From Nocardiopsis_B mangrovi (GTDB taxonomy: Bacteria > Actinomycetota > Actinomycetes > Streptosporangiales > Streptosporangiaceae), in assembly GCF_042653925.1 (NCBI RefSeq), contig NZ_JBHSFQ010000005.1:248001-312000 (forward strand): 64,000 nucleotides of DNA. The letters run 5' to 3'. The position numbers were made by a program, and so were the translations under genes. The notes under the pieces were generated by a model, which did no database searches, was not told where the DNA came from, and saw nothing but the letters and a program-made list of their open reading frames with translations. Below are positions 8,280 through 17,615 of this stretch, one piece after another (position 1 is the stretch's first letter; each line of letters starts with the position of its first letter).

Positions 8280-9134
8280 ATGGTGGACACGTCGAGCTTC
8301 GGATGGGAGGGCCACGTTGCGCCCACACCGCTGGACGAGTACTCGAAGCGCTACGCCGACTTCTTCGAGATGCGCCGGGAGGACGGCATCCTCGAATTGC
8401 GCCTGCACACGGACGGCGGCCCCTACGTGCACAACTGGGCCGCGCACAACGCCTGGAATCGCGTGTGGCAAGACGTCGGCAACGACCCCGAGAACCACGT
8501 GCTGATCATCACGGGAACGGGCGATACCTGGTTCCGGGGAGATCCGCGTCAGACCTGGCCGAAGCCGCTCGTCGAAGAGACGCCGGACTACATATTCCAG
8601 CAGACGATCGATGCCTGGAAGCTGATCGAGAACTTCGTGAACAACATCGACGTCCCCACCATCGCGGCGGTGAACGGTCCCGGGATCCACACGGAGTTCG
8701 CGCTGATGTGCGACGTGACGCTCGCCGCCGAGGACGCCGACTTCATGGACCCGCACTTCATGGTCGGGACGGCGCCCGGCGACGGCCTCGCGCTCGCGCT
8801 GCAGCACCTGATGGGCACGAAACGTGCCGCCTACGCCATCTATGGCGGAGCCGGGATCCCCGCCCGGAAGGCGCTCGAGTACGGTCTCGTCAGTGATGTG
8901 CTGACTCGCGAGGAGCTCGTGCCCAAGGCATGGCAGCTCGCACGCGACATCATGAAGCGACCGCGGTTCGCGCGTTGGTCGACGCACAACATCCTCAATC
9001 GGCCGTGGCGCAAGCTCGTGACGGAGGACTTCGGCTTCCACTTCTCGCAGCAGTCGCTGGCGACCGTGGCCTCGAAGGCGCTCATTCCCGTCCCCGAGCT
9101 GGTCGCCGACGCTCGCGAGCGCAAGGTCTGGTGA
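8280..9134 (+). CDS. crotonase-superfamily enzyme resembling 6-oxocamphor hydrolase
   Basis: A 284-aa crotonase-fold protein. The oxyanion-hole segments ILTGTGDTW-like (VLIITGTGDTWFRG) and IAAVNGPG are in place. The family features of 6-oxocamphor hydrolase, a C-C bond hydrolase acting on cyclic beta-diketones, are also visible: LDEYSKRY near the N terminus, His56 in WAAHNAW, and the pair His159 (DPHFM) and Asp168 (APGDG), spaced nine residues apart as I recall for the catalytic residues of that enzyme. An enoyl-CoA hydratase/isomerase role is the alternative. The ATG at 8280 was chosen over upstream in-frame starts because GGAGGG lies 7 nt before it. The stop overlaps the start of the decayed alpha/beta-hydrolase gene. 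Confidence 0.75.
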   Translation: MVDTSSFGWEGHVAPTPLDEYSKRYADFFEMRREDGILELRLHTDGGPYVHNWAAHNAWNRVWQDVGNDPENHVLIITGTGDTWFRGDPRQTWPKPLVEETPDYIFQQTIDAWKLIENFVNNIDVPTIAAVNGPGIHTEFALMCDVTLAAEDADFMDPHFMVGTAPGDGLALALQHLMGTKRAAYAIYGGAGIPARKALEYGLVSDVLTREELVPKAWQLARDIMKRPRFARWSTHNILNRPWRKLVTEDFGFHFSQQSLATVASKALIPVPELVADARERKVW

Positions 9135-9547
9135 CGCGGATGACGGGAGGCACGGCGTCGCCCGTCCGCACCGGCGCGGGCGTCACCTCGTTCCGCGCCG
9201 AAGGCGCCGGGCCTCCCCTCGTCCTCCTCCACGGCCCGCAGGTCGGGCAGGAGCTCTTCGACGAGCTCCGTGCGCACCTGGAGGACTCTTTCACCGTGTC
9301 ACCTACGACCAGCGTGATCGTGGGGACACCGTGTTCGAGCCGTCGGCGTACACGACCGACGATCTGGCGGACGACCTCGCCGCGCTGATCGTGGCACTCG
9401 GTGCCCGTGGCGGACGCGTTGTCGATGGCGGGCGAGGTCCCCTGTGCCGGTGCGCTGGTGCTCGCTGAGAGCGGTCATACGTGGGAGAACGAGCGGCCCG
9501 CTCGTGCGGCGGCGGCGATCGTCACGTTCCTCACCGACGCGCGTTGA
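9131..9547 (+). pseudogene. alpha/beta-hydrolase pseudogene (frameshifted, internally deleted)
   Basis: The GTG at 9131 overlaps the crotonase stop (GTGA). The first 57 or so codons read an alpha/beta-hydrolase N terminus with LVLLHGPQVG, the oxyanion strand. Near 9300 the frame shifts, and YDQRDRGDT and DDLADDLAALIVALG continue in a second frame. The nucleophile elbow (GxSxG) and most of the core are missing. A typical C-terminal end, LAESGHTWENERP and FLTDAR, appears close to the stop at 9545-9547. The gene therefore carries at least one frameshift and a large internal deletion. It was probably co-transcribed with the crotonase. Confidence 0.75.
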
Positions 9548-9583
9548 AGGCGGGGCGGCGCCGCGTAGGCGTCGCCCCGCCTT
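9547..9583. terminator. bidirectional hairpin between convergent pseudogenes
   Basis: The 11-bp arms AAGGCGGGGCG (9547-9557) and CGCCCCGCCTT (9573-9583) pair perfectly around a 15-nt loop. The hairpin lies exactly between the stops of the plus-strand hydrolase and the minus-strand amidohydrolase remnants. Confidence 0.65.
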
Positions 9584-10280
9584 TCACCGCACGCGCCGCC
9601 CACCGATGGTGACGCGGCGGATGCGGTCACGCAGTCCTCTCAGATCATCGCGTCGTCCGTCCACGACGACGAGGACGGCGATCCTCCCCGGCGCGATGGT
9701 GCCGAGGCCGTCCCGCCGGAGCAGCGCTGCGGCATTTGCGGTGGCGGCTCGCCAGGCGCCTTCCGGGGGCATCGACGATGCCCGCGTCATCGGCGGCAGC
9801 TCGTCGAGCTCGTTCGCAGGGGGAGTCCCGTACGGTGGGGAGTCGGTGCCCATCGCGACCTTCACGCCCGCGTCGACCGTTCGAGCGGAGCCAGCCCGGT
9901 GCGCGTCGAGCGCCTCCCGGGCGAGCGCGAGGCTCTCGGCCGGGATCGGCACGCCGCGATCGGCTGCGTCCACACGTCGCCCGGGTCGCCGAGAGAGTCG
10001 GCACGAGCCAGGTGTCTCTGCTCAGCAGGAGGTCGATGGCCTCGTCGTCGAGGTGATACCCGTGCTCGATCGAGCGTGCCCCGTGGGGCGGCGCCGCCTT
10101 GGTCCCCTCCGTGCCCTGTGCGTGCGAGCAGGAGTAGGTCCCCGCCGCGGCCACCTCGGCGGCGATCACCGCGCGCCCGGCATCACGGAAACGCGCGTGC
10201 CTCGTCGCCGGGCGACATGACTCCGCCCGCGGTCGCGACCTTGATCGCATCGGCTGCCGTCTCCCATCGAGTCAGCACTC
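9584..10280 (-). pseudogene. amidohydrolase (imidazolonepropionase-like) pseudogene, N-terminal half lost, frameshifted
   Basis: Reading on the minus strand from about 10280, three frames must be joined. The first gives IKVATAGGVMSPGDEARAF, the carboxylated-lysine region of metal-dependent amidohydrolases. The second gives AVIAAEVAAAGTYSCSHAQG and SIEHGYHLDDEAIDLL, the HxH/SIEHG metal region. The third gives VAMGTDSPPYGTP, the conserved metal-binding aspartate, and a C-terminal end with GTIAPGRIAVLVVVDG. The N-terminal HxH part is absent, and the remnant begins where the serine dehydratase gene ends. It is a non-functional relic. Confidence 0.75.
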
Positions 10281-11675
10281 GACCACGTTGACAGCGAGGC
10301 CCCCCAGCGCCGTCTCCTTGTACTTGTCGCTCATGTCCGCGCCGGTATCGCGCATCGTATCGATCACCTGATCGAGCGAGACTCGGTGATCTCCGTCGCC
10401 CCATAGCGCCATCCGTGCGGCGTTGATGGCCTTCGACGCCGCGATCGCATTGCGTTCGATGCAGGGGACCTGCACAAGCCCGCCGATCGGGTCGCAGGTG
10501 AGACCCAGGTTGTGCTCCATCGCGATCTCGGCGGCGTTCTCGACCTGACGCGGGCTGCCGCCGAGGATCTCGGCCAACCCCGCTGCGGCCATCGACGACG
10601 CCGATCCGACTTCGCCCTGGCATCCCACCTCGGCGCCCGAGATCGAGGCGTTGGTCTTATAGAGCGTGCCGATCGCCGCCGCGGCAAGGAGGAACCTCTC
10701 GATGATGTCGTCGCGCGCGCCATCGCCGCCCGATCGGGCCACGGGAGTGTAATGCAGCGCGTAGTACAGCACTGCCGGAACGATGCCGGCCGCGCCGTTC
10801 GTCGGGGCCGTCACCACGCGCCCGCCGCTCGCGTTCTCCTCGTTGACGGCGAGGGCGATGAGATTCACCCGCTGCTGCCAGTGCTCGCTGCCGTGGTGGG
10901 GGTCCTCCGCCTCCAGACGCGTCGCCCACGCACTCGCGCGACGTCGTACTCCCAGGCCGCCGGGAAGCACGCCCGCCCGCCCGAGCGAGGAGCGCACGCT
11001 TGACTCCATCACGTCCCAGATGTGCCGAAGACCCGTCCGGATCTCGTCGTCCGGGCGCCGGGCGCGCTCGTTCTCGCGCATCACCTCGCTCACCGTGAGC
11101 CCGGTCTCGTCGCACACGGCGAGAAGCTCTGCTCCTGAGCGGAACGCAAGAGGTGAGGTCCGCGGTTCCGCTGAGGCGGGGGACGAGTCATCACCCTCGT
11201 GCACGATGAATCCGCCGCCGACCGAGAAGTACGTCCGCGCCGAGAGGTCATCGCCGGCGGAATCGACGGCGGTGAACGACAGGGCATTGGGGTGGCGGGG
11301 GTGCACGGTCAGCGGGCGTAGGACGAAGTCCTCGATCCGGCACGGGACGGGGTGCCGTCCGCCGAGCTCGATAGTCCCGGTGCGGGTGATCTCGTCGAGC
11401 CGCGCGGTGAACTCCTCGGGGGTGATCTCGTCCGAGCGCGCTCCCGTCAATCCGAGCAGCACGGCTGTGAACGTGCCGTGCCCCGCGCCCGTCGCGGCGA
11501 GGGAGCCGAAGATCTCGACGCGCACCTTCGCCACGCACTTGATGACGCCATGTTCGTCGAGCGAGGCGGCGAACTCGGCGGCGGCCTTCATCGGTCCGAC
11601 GGTGTGAGAGCTCGATGGGCCGATCCCGACCGTGAACAGGTCGAAGACCCCGGCGGTCGGCTGCGCATTCGTCAT
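10272..11675 (-). CDS. sdaA: L-serine ammonia-lyase (iron-sulfur L-serine dehydratase)
   Basis: A 467-aa single-chain L-serine dehydratase that converts L-serine to pyruvate and ammonia in the cytosol. The N-terminal beta domain starts with VFDLFTVGIGPSSSHTVGPM. The C-terminal alpha domain contains the cysteines of the [4Fe-4S] cluster in GCQGEVGSASSMAAAGL and LTCDPIGGLVQVPCIERN. The length is normal and no frameshift is seen. The Lrp/AsnC-type regulator lies 66 bp upstream on the same strand, and Lrp-family proteins commonly control amino-acid catabolism. The stop lies inside the beginning of the amidohydrolase relic. Confidence 0.92.
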   Translation of the reverse strand: MTNAQPTAGVFDLFTVGIGPSSSHTVGPMKAAAEFAASLDEHGVIKCVAKVRVEIFGSLAATGAGHGTFTAVLLGLTGARSDEITPEEFTARLDEITRTGTIELGGRHPVPCRIEDFVLRPLTVHPRHPNALSFTAVDSAGDDLSARTYFSVGGGFIVHEGDDSSPASAEPRTSPLAFRSGAELLAVCDETGLTVSEVMRENERARRPDDEIRTGLRHIWDVMESSVRSSLGRAGVLPGGLGVRRRASAWATRLEAEDPHHGSEHWQQRVNLIALAVNEENASGGRVVTAPTNGAAGIVPAVLYYALHYTPVARSGGDGARDDIIERFLLAAAAIGTLYKTNASISGAEVGCQGEVGSASSMAAAGLAEILGGSPRQVENAAEIAMEHNLGLTCDPIGGLVQVPCIERNAIAASKAINAARMALWGDGDHRVSLDQVIDTMRDTGADMSDKYKETALGGLAVNVVEC

Positions 11676-11741
11676 GTGGCGTTACGTTAGGCGTCGAGAT
11701 CGCAGGAGTCGGCGATGTGCCGGTTCAGTGCCAGGAAACCG

Positions 11742-12782
11742 CTAGCGATGCAGTAATGAAGTCTGGAGTGGCACGACGACGCCGGTTGCCATGCCTCCCG
11801 CCCGCAAGTAGCGCCCCTCCTTCTTCAGGCTGCGCAATACCACCGATCGATCGGCGATGGACACGCCGGGAATGCTCTCCTCGATGGCGGCCTCAAGCCG
11901 CTGCACATCGGCGAGGGCCCTCATCCACACCGACAGCACGAGGTTGTAGGGGCCGATCGTCGACACGGCCATCCGGACCTCGCTGGGTCGCGCGATGGCG
12001 GACCCCACCCGCTCGGCCTTGTTCGCCGGCACCCGTAGGAAGTACCAGGCGTGCACCGGCCACCCCGAGTGGGCGCGTGCGACCTCGGTGCGCACGACCA
12101 GGCGTCCCTGGGCGCTGAGCGTCGCGAACGCCTCACTGATCCGGCGTTGTCCCGTGCCCAGTTCTCTGGCGATGGTCGTCACGGTGGCGCGTCCGTCGTG
12201 CCCGAGGACCTGGAGGAGATCGTGCTCCAGCCGCGGCTCGACGTGTCCGCGCGCGGACACCGGTGCGACGATCGTGCGCTCGACCGATGCGACCTCTTCC
12301 GCCGACAGGGAGCGCAGGCGCCACTGGCCGGCGTCGGTGAACGGCGAGGAGAGTAGGAGCGTGCGCGTCGCCCGTACACCGGTGAGCCGGCGCATCCTGC
12401 CCATGATGTACTCGCTCAGTGCGTCCGGGTCGGCTGCGCCGACGATCACCAGCAGGTCGCGCCCTCCGGCGGTGTGATCGATCGTGAACGCCTCGGCGTC
12501 CGCGGCGAGCACGCTCGCGATCTCCAGAGTGGCGCCGGGCTCGGCCTCGACCTCGACGATGGCCGATGGTCCGCGCGCCTCGGCGCCGGGGTGGCCCGCC
12601 ACCCACGCCAGACCGTGTCCCGACAGCCGCTCCCAGCGGCGGGCGAGCGTGACCGAGTCGACGCCGATGATCGGCGCGATGGCGGCCCATCGGGCTCGCG
12701 GATTGATTTGGAGCGCCTGGATCAGTCGTCTATCGGTCTCGTCGAGACCCGCAATCTGCGTCGAGGCGCCATCTGTGCTCAT
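11742..12782 (-). CDS. tandem Lrp/AsnC-family transcriptional regulator
   Basis: A 346-aa protein, about twice the usual Lrp length of 150. Two units can be seen. The first has a helix-turn-helix at residues 14-65 (LDETDRRLIQALQINPRARW onward) and a RAM-like alpha/beta domain. The second has a helix-turn-helix near 185-235 (LLQVLGHDGRATVTTIAREL) and another effector domain (VSTIGPYNLVLSVW). Such double Lrp proteins are known in actinomycetes. It lies upstream of sdaA and divergent from an M20 amidohydrolase gene across 127 bp, so it probably senses an amino acid and controls one or both. Confidence 0.85.
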   Translation of the reverse strand: MSTDGASTQIAGLDETDRRLIQALQINPRARWAAIAPIIGVDSVTLARRWERLSGHGLAWVAGHPGAEARGPSAIVEVEAEPGATLEIASVLAADAEAFTIDHTAGGRDLLVIVGAADPDALSEYIMGRMRRLTGVRATRTLLLSSPFTDAGQWRLRSLSAEEVASVERTIVAPVSARGHVEPRLEHDLLQVLGHDGRATVTTIARELGTGQRRISEAFATLSAQGRLVVRTEVARAHSGWPVHAWYFLRVPANKAERVGSAIARPSEVRMAVSTIGPYNLVLSVWMRALADVQRLEAAIEESIPGVSIADRSVVLRSLKKEGRYLRAGGMATGVVVPLQTSLLHR

Positions 12783-12909
12783 GAAACTGCATTGTAGGGC
12801 GCGAGGTCACCGTGTCGCGTGAGCATGGGCCGCGCATCCGGGTGGCCGCCTCCGCTGAACCGTCGCACGACGGCTCCGACCCACCTGCCGCCGATCCGAT
12901 CGAGGAACG

Positions 12910-14139
12910 ATGACCATCGCCCCACCGCAACCGTCCCACTCCGCGACCGACGAGGTCCGTAATGCCCTGCGTGCCTCGCGCGCGGGCTGGAGCGAGCAGA
13001 TCGTCGCTCTGAACGCCGAGATCCACCGGGATCCCGAACTCGCGTTCGCCGAACACCGTGCGGCCGCCCGCGTGGCCGATGCGCTGCGCACCGCGGGATT
13101 CGCGGTGCGTGTGGGGGCCTTCGGGCTCGACACCGCGGTCGACGCCGCCTTCGGCGAGGGGGACATCACGGTCGCGATCTGCGCCGAGTACGACGCTCTT
13201 CCCGGCATCGGCCACGCATGCGGACACAACATCATCTCCGCGGCAGGCGTCGGTGCGGCGATCGCGCTGGCGAGCGTCGCCGACACCCTCGGCATCCGGG
13301 TGAAACTGCTGGGGACCCCGGCGGAGGAGCACGGCGGTGGCAAGATCCTCATGCTCCAGGCAGGGGCGTGGGACGCCGTCGACTTCTCCCTCATGGTGCA
13401 CGGTGGCCCCGGCCCGGACCTGCGTTGCGCCGATGTGTCCACGCAGGCCGTGGCGCGATTCGACGTGTCGTTCCAAGGGCTCCCCGGTCATGCGGGCGCC
13501 CCCAGCCCGGAGGGAGTCAACGCGGCGAACGCCGCGACGGTCGGGCTCGTCGCGATGGGGCTCCTCCGCCAGCACCTCCCCAACGGCGTGCGGGCCAACG
13601 CCTTTGTCGCCGAGGGCGGAGAGGCGACGAACATCATCCCGTCGTCGACCCGTGTACGTGCCGAAGTGCGTGCCGACACGCTGGAGGACGTGGAGATCGC
13701 TCGGCGCCGCATCCTCGCCTGCTTCGAGGGCGGCGCGGTCGCGACCGGATGCTCGTGGAGCTGGGAAGACGCCGAACCCACGTACGCCGATGTCGTGCAG
13801 AACCCCGTGCTCGCCCACTCTTGGGACCGCAACCTCGCCGCCCTCGGGCGTTCGCCGCAACCGTATACGGGTTCGCCGGGCGGCTCGACGGACATGGGCA
13901 ATGTCTCTCGCGTCGTTCCCTCGATCCATCCGCTCATCGCCATCGAGGGGTGCTCGTCGGCTCCGCACACGCCCGAGTTCACCGGCGATGCGATCGGCCC
14001 CGCCGCCGAGGGCGCGGCCGTCGACGGGGCGCTCGCGATGGCGCTCACCGCCGCCGATGCCGTGGCGCATCTGCGTGCGGGGCGGGTGCTCGTCGAGGGG
14101 GATGCCGCCGGCGACGGCAAGCGGTACCACGGTCGGTAG
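12910..14139 (+). CDS. M20-family amidohydrolase / peptidase (aminoacyl or aminobenzoyl-glutamate hydrolase type)
   Basis: A 409-aa metal-dependent hydrolase of the M20D group. Metal-binding and catalytic segments are visible: EYDALPGIGHACGHN, the acidic pair in TPAEEHGGGK, and SGGSTDMGN-like PGGSTDMGNVS. A lid/dimerisation domain is inserted at about residues 185-300 (GLPGHAGAPSPEGVNA). Members remove acyl or amide groups from amino acids; AbgA/AbgB and indole-3-acetyl-amino acid hydrolases are examples. The ATG at 12910 follows GAGGAACG. It is divergent from the double Lrp regulator. Confidence 0.88.
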   Translation: MTIAPPQPSHSATDEVRNALRASRAGWSEQIVALNAEIHRDPELAFAEHRAAARVADALRTAGFAVRVGAFGLDTAVDAAFGEGDITVAICAEYDALPGIGHACGHNIISAAGVGAAIALASVADTLGIRVKLLGTPAEEHGGGKILMLQAGAWDAVDFSLMVHGGPGPDLRCADVSTQAVARFDVSFQGLPGHAGAPSPEGVNAANAATVGLVAMGLLRQHLPNGVRANAFVAEGGEATNIIPSSTRVRAEVRADTLEDVEIARRRILACFEGGAVATGCSWSWEDAEPTYADVVQNPVLAHSWDRNLAALGRSPQPYTGSPGGSTDMGNVSRVVPSIHPLIAIEGCSSAPHTPEFTGDAIGPAAEGAAVDGALAMALTAADAVAHLRAGRVLVEGDAAGDGKRYHGR

Positions 14140-14194
14140 TGCGCGCTACCACAGGCCGACGTCGCGGGCAGCGGCGAATTCCAGGATGGAAGAC

Positions 14195-14437
14195 ATGATC
14201 GTCGGTCACAACCTCACGAAGCGGTACGGCGACAAGCACGAAACGGTACGGTGACAAGCCCGTCGCCGACGGCCTCCTTCACCGTCCGCCCGGGCGTCGT
14301 CACCGGATTCCTCGGGCCGGACGGCGCAGGCACGTCCACGACCATGCGCATGCTCGTCGGCCTCGACAGGCCGACCCACGGCGACATCACCGTCGGCGGC
14401 CGGCGGTACCAGGATCTCCCCGACCCGGTACGGCATC
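14195..14437 (+). pseudogene. ABC-transporter ATPase pseudogene with tandem duplication and mutated Walker A
   Basis: An N-terminal ABC ATPase start (MIVGHNLTKRYGDK) is broken by a 22-bp tandem duplication. Copy 1 is at 14216-14237 and copy 2 at 14238-14259, with two mismatches. The duplication shifts the frame and produces an early stop. The next frame reads FTVRPGVVTGFLGPDGAGTSTTMRM, in which the Walker A lysine is replaced by threonine (GPDGAGTST). The similarity ends near 14437, so signature and Walker B motifs are missing. Confidence 0.8.
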
Positions 14438-14459
14438 TCAGCTTCATGCGTGGATTCCA

Positions 14460-15398
14460 GTGGTCATCGCAACGGTGACGGTGCCGACGATGCCAGTCAT
14501 CCTTTCCGACGGCATGGTCGCCCTGGACACCCGCTCCGGGCGCGAGCTGTGGCACTACCGCCGTCCCGGAGGCTCCGTCGCCTCCCATGTCGCCGATCAA
14601 GGCGCGGTGGTGCTCATCGCCTACGAAGCCGAGCCGACGGGCGTCACCGAAGGCGTCCTGTTGGACACCGCCACCGGAGAGCCCGTCGATGACACGACCG
14701 GCACCACAGGTCTTCCCCTCCCCGCTGACATCCACAATTTCGGCTACGCCGGGTGGGACGAGATGACGGTGGACGGCGGGGTTCTGCACCGATTCCCCGA
14801 CGACGACATTGTGGCGACGGTCTCCGACCCCGGCATCGGCGGCGACGCCCGGTGGGAGTATCCGCGTGTGGAGGGCTGCGCTACCGGCAATCGTCAAATC
14901 CGTGGACCGGACCAGTTCGAGGTCGCCGGTGACACCGCCGTCGTGTCCCTGCTGTGCGGCGGCGACATCGATGGCCCACCCGCACAGCAGGATCCGGACG
15001 AGCACACGGGAGTCCTCATCGGCAACGACATCGCCAGCGGTGAGGAGCTCTGGCGTGTCGACGACCACGCGGAGCCCGCCATCGCGATCGACGACGAGTA
15101 GGAGGCGTTGTGGTCGGAGGTCGCGAGCGGCGGGAGCGCCGTCGCGCTCAACAACTCCCTGGTGATCGACGCCGCGAGCGGGGAAGTCCTGCATGAAGGC
15201 GAACCCCTGTGGGGGGATGGCCGCAGCGACGATCTGATCGGGGACCTCAGCAACGGCGGGTCGTTCGGCTCCGGCTCCTATGTCGTGCGACGCCCCCAGG
15301 AAACGCCGGCCGGGGAGGCGAACGGCCCGGTCCGCTACCACGAGGTGTCCTGGGTAGTGTGGGCCACGGAGGGCCTCCTGACCTTCTACGGGTGTTGA
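14460..15398 (+). pseudogene. PQQ-type beta-propeller protein fragment with in-frame stop
   Basis: About 312 codons in one frame encode PQQ-like propeller blades (MVALDTRSGRELWHY, GVLIGNDIASGEELWRVDDH, VIDAASGEVLHEG). They are interrupted by a TAG at 15099-15101, after which the same frame continues to 15398. The N-terminal signal and first blades are missing, and the fragment is joined directly to the ABC-ATPase relic. The original protein was probably an extracytoplasmic substrate- or cofactor-binding lipoprotein. Confidence 0.75.
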
Positions 15399-15579
15399 TC
15401 TTCGACGATCCACACCTATGTCGGAGGCCCTCTCTTGCTGTCAAATCGCCGCCGGGCTGTACCTGACCTCTGTGATCAGTACACCTAGGGCTCAGGTGGT
15501 GTTCGAACTTCCATCCACCCGCCACCGGAGCCGCTTCGCCAAGACCCGCCCTGGGCTGGGAGCACCGCGTCGTGACCTA

Positions 15580-15617
15580 CCGTCGGGGTTTCTCCCGGCC
15601 AGGAGAAACCCCGACGG
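15580..15617. terminator. perfect 16-bp hairpin downstream of the flavin monooxygenase gene
   Basis: The arms CCGTCGGGGTTTCTCC (15580-15595) and GGAGAAACCCCGACGG (15602-15617) are perfectly complementary around a 6-nt loop. The hairpin ends 6 bp before the monooxygenase stop codon region (15623), so it should terminate the minus-strand transcript. There is no U-tract, as is common in actinomycetes. Confidence 0.75.
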
Positions 15618-15622
15618 CGTCA

Positions 15623-17386
15623 TCAATGCCGTGCGGTCATCTGGACATCGACCCCCAGCACCGACCGAAGCGCGTCCTCCACCGCCTTCGGGGGATCGAC
15701 GGGCTCTCGCTGCCAGCGGGCCAGGACGTGACCATCCGGACGGACGAGCACGGCACCACCGTCTTCCAGTTCGTACAACCGCTGCCAGTATCCCGGCTCG
15801 GCCGAGTCGACGACGACCTCCGGCCCGGTGTGCGTCCGGTCGGGCTTCGGCAGGACTTCGATGACCTTCAGGCCCAAGGACCGCGAGGCCGGCGCCGCAG
15901 CGACGCGCCATACGTCTCCGGTCTTCGCGGTGAGCAGCGTCCACTGGCCGTTCACGATGTCCACGACGCTCACCCCCTGGTCGCTCCCGTCCGCCACGTC
16001 CACACGTGCGTGTGGTGCCCGGGCCCCGGGGCGGGCGGTCATTCGATACTCCTCGATCGTCGACTCCCGCTCCTCCGACCCGTCGTCGACGACCGCGGCA
16101 CCCTTGTACACGTGTCCGAACTGCTGTCCGAGAGAGTGCATGTGGGGTCGCATCAAGTCCAGACTCTGCTGGATCCCCGCACGCAATTCGGCACCCTCCG
16201 GTGCGCCGAGCGCGGCGAGGGTCTCCGGCGCGTTCAGGAGCGCGTCCGCCTGATACATGCCCTCGGCGTTGGCCATCGACTGCTCCACGTTCACCACCGC
16301 GACCGGTCTGCGCTCGGCCTCGTAGGTGTCCACCAGCGACACGTCGGCCGACCCGCGCAGGACGTGCACGAGCTTCCAGGCCAGGTTGTGCACGTCCTGG
16401 ATGCCGCTGTTCATCCCGAATCCGCCGGTCGGGGGAAACCGGTGGGCCGCGTCGCCCGCGAAGAGGAGGGGCCCGACCCGGAACCGCTCGGCGACCCCCA
16501 TGTCCAGGGTCCACGAGGACCTGTTGAGGACGTCCACGTCCAGGTCCTCCCGCCCGACCGCGGCCCGTACGAGGGCTTCGCACTTCGCCGTGTCGTAGTC
16601 CTGCGCCGACTCGCCCTCGGCCAAATTGACGCCGTACACCCAGCGTTGCTTCCCGTCCAGCGTGATGAGAATCCCTTGGGTCCGCGGGTTGTGCACGAAC
16701 CACAGGATGTTCGGTCGCAGCCGTGTGTCCAGGGTCAGGTCCGCGGTGAAGTAGATGTTGAGCTTGCGGCCCAGCGAGCCGGCATGTCCCCGGCCCACCC
16801 CCGCCATCCGCCGCATCGGGCTGGACGCCCCGTCCGCCGCGACGACGAAGCGTCCCCGAACCGTCTCGACGCCCGATGGGCCGCGGACGTCCAACTCACC
16901 CGCTTCGTGGCCATCGAGAACGGAAGCGCGATAACCCACGACCTCATGGCCGTAGTCGACGACGGCTCCAGCAGCCGTGGCCGCCTCCAACAGACGGGCC
17001 TCCACCAGGTCCTGAGCACAGTTGCACCAGCGTTCCGGCGAGCAACGTTCCGCGGTCTGTTCGTCGACGTAGGGAACGGTCCCGAACTCGTCGGCCCCGA
17101 CCGTCGTCACCCAGCCGAACGACGCGGCCAGTTCAGGTGAGAGGCCGTCCGCGCGAACCCCGTCCGCGATGCCCCACTCGCGGAACAGTTCCATGGTCCT
17201 GGCGTTGACGACGTGTGCCCGCGGCTGGTCCGACGGGCCCTCCCTGCGATCCAGGATCCGCACCGACACGCCCGAGCGCGCGAGCTGGAGCGCCATGCTC
17301 AATCCGACGGGGCCGGCGCCGACAACGGCGACCTGGAGGGTTCGCGATGCGTTCGGAGAAGGCGCGGTGTGGTCGGTTTCGGTCAT
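15623..17386 (-). CDS. FAD-dependent aromatic monooxygenase (MhpA/PheA-like)
   Basis: A 587-aa group A flavoprotein hydroxylase. The Rossmann motif GAGPVG is at residues 23-28. The middle motif VAADGASSPMR and the FAD/ribityl motif LLFAGDAAHRFPPTGGFGMN, followed by GIQDVHNLAWKL, are intact. A C-terminal thioredoxin-like domain (about 470-587) is present, as in 3-(3-hydroxyphenyl)propionate and phenol hydroxylases. It should hydroxylate an aromatic ring with NAD(P)H and O2. The ATG at 17386 follows AGGAG. It is divergent from a TetR gene across a palindromic operator, and the same operator occurs before a PNPOx-like gene at 19.2 kb. The substrate is unknown. Confidence 0.9.
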   Translation of the reverse strand: MTETDHTAPSPNASRTLQVAVVGAGPVGLSMALQLARSGVSVRILDRREGPSDQPRAHVVNARTMELFREWGIADGVRADGLSPELAASFGWVTTVGADEFGTVPYVDEQTAERCSPERWCNCAQDLVEARLLEAATAAGAVVDYGHEVVGYRASVLDGHEAGELDVRGPSGVETVRGRFVVAADGASSPMRRMAGVGRGHAGSLGRKLNIYFTADLTLDTRLRPNILWFVHNPRTQGILITLDGKQRWVYGVNLAEGESAQDYDTAKCEALVRAAVGREDLDVDVLNRSSWTLDMGVAERFRVGPLLFAGDAAHRFPPTGGFGMNSGIQDVHNLAWKLVHVLRGSADVSLVDTYEAERRPVAVVNVEQSMANAEGMYQADALLNAPETLAALGAPEGAELRAGIQQSLDLMRPHMHSLGQQFGHVYKGAAVVDDGSEERESTIEEYRMTARPGARAPHARVDVADGSDQGVSVVDIVNGQWTLLTAKTGDVWRVAAAPASRSLGLKVIEVLPKPDRTHTGPEVVVDSAEPGYWQRLYELEDGGAVLVRPDGHVLARWQREPVDPPKAVEDALRSVLGVDVQMTARH

Positions 17387-17615
17387 TCGGTTCTCCTAGG
17401 CGTTCATGTCGGTGGATCGACCAATCGAATGCGTCCGCCGTCCCCGGCACCGCTACCAGCGGTGCCGATCACGAGTCGTGGTTCTTCGCCTCGTGGTGGT
17501 GGCGCGGTTCTCCATCTGGAAGTCGCGCAGGACGCAGCGGAGCACGTGGCAGAGTGGAGGTTCTGAGCGGCGTCGACCAGGGGTGCTGTCGCCGCTCGTC
17601 GGCCGTGGTCGAACC

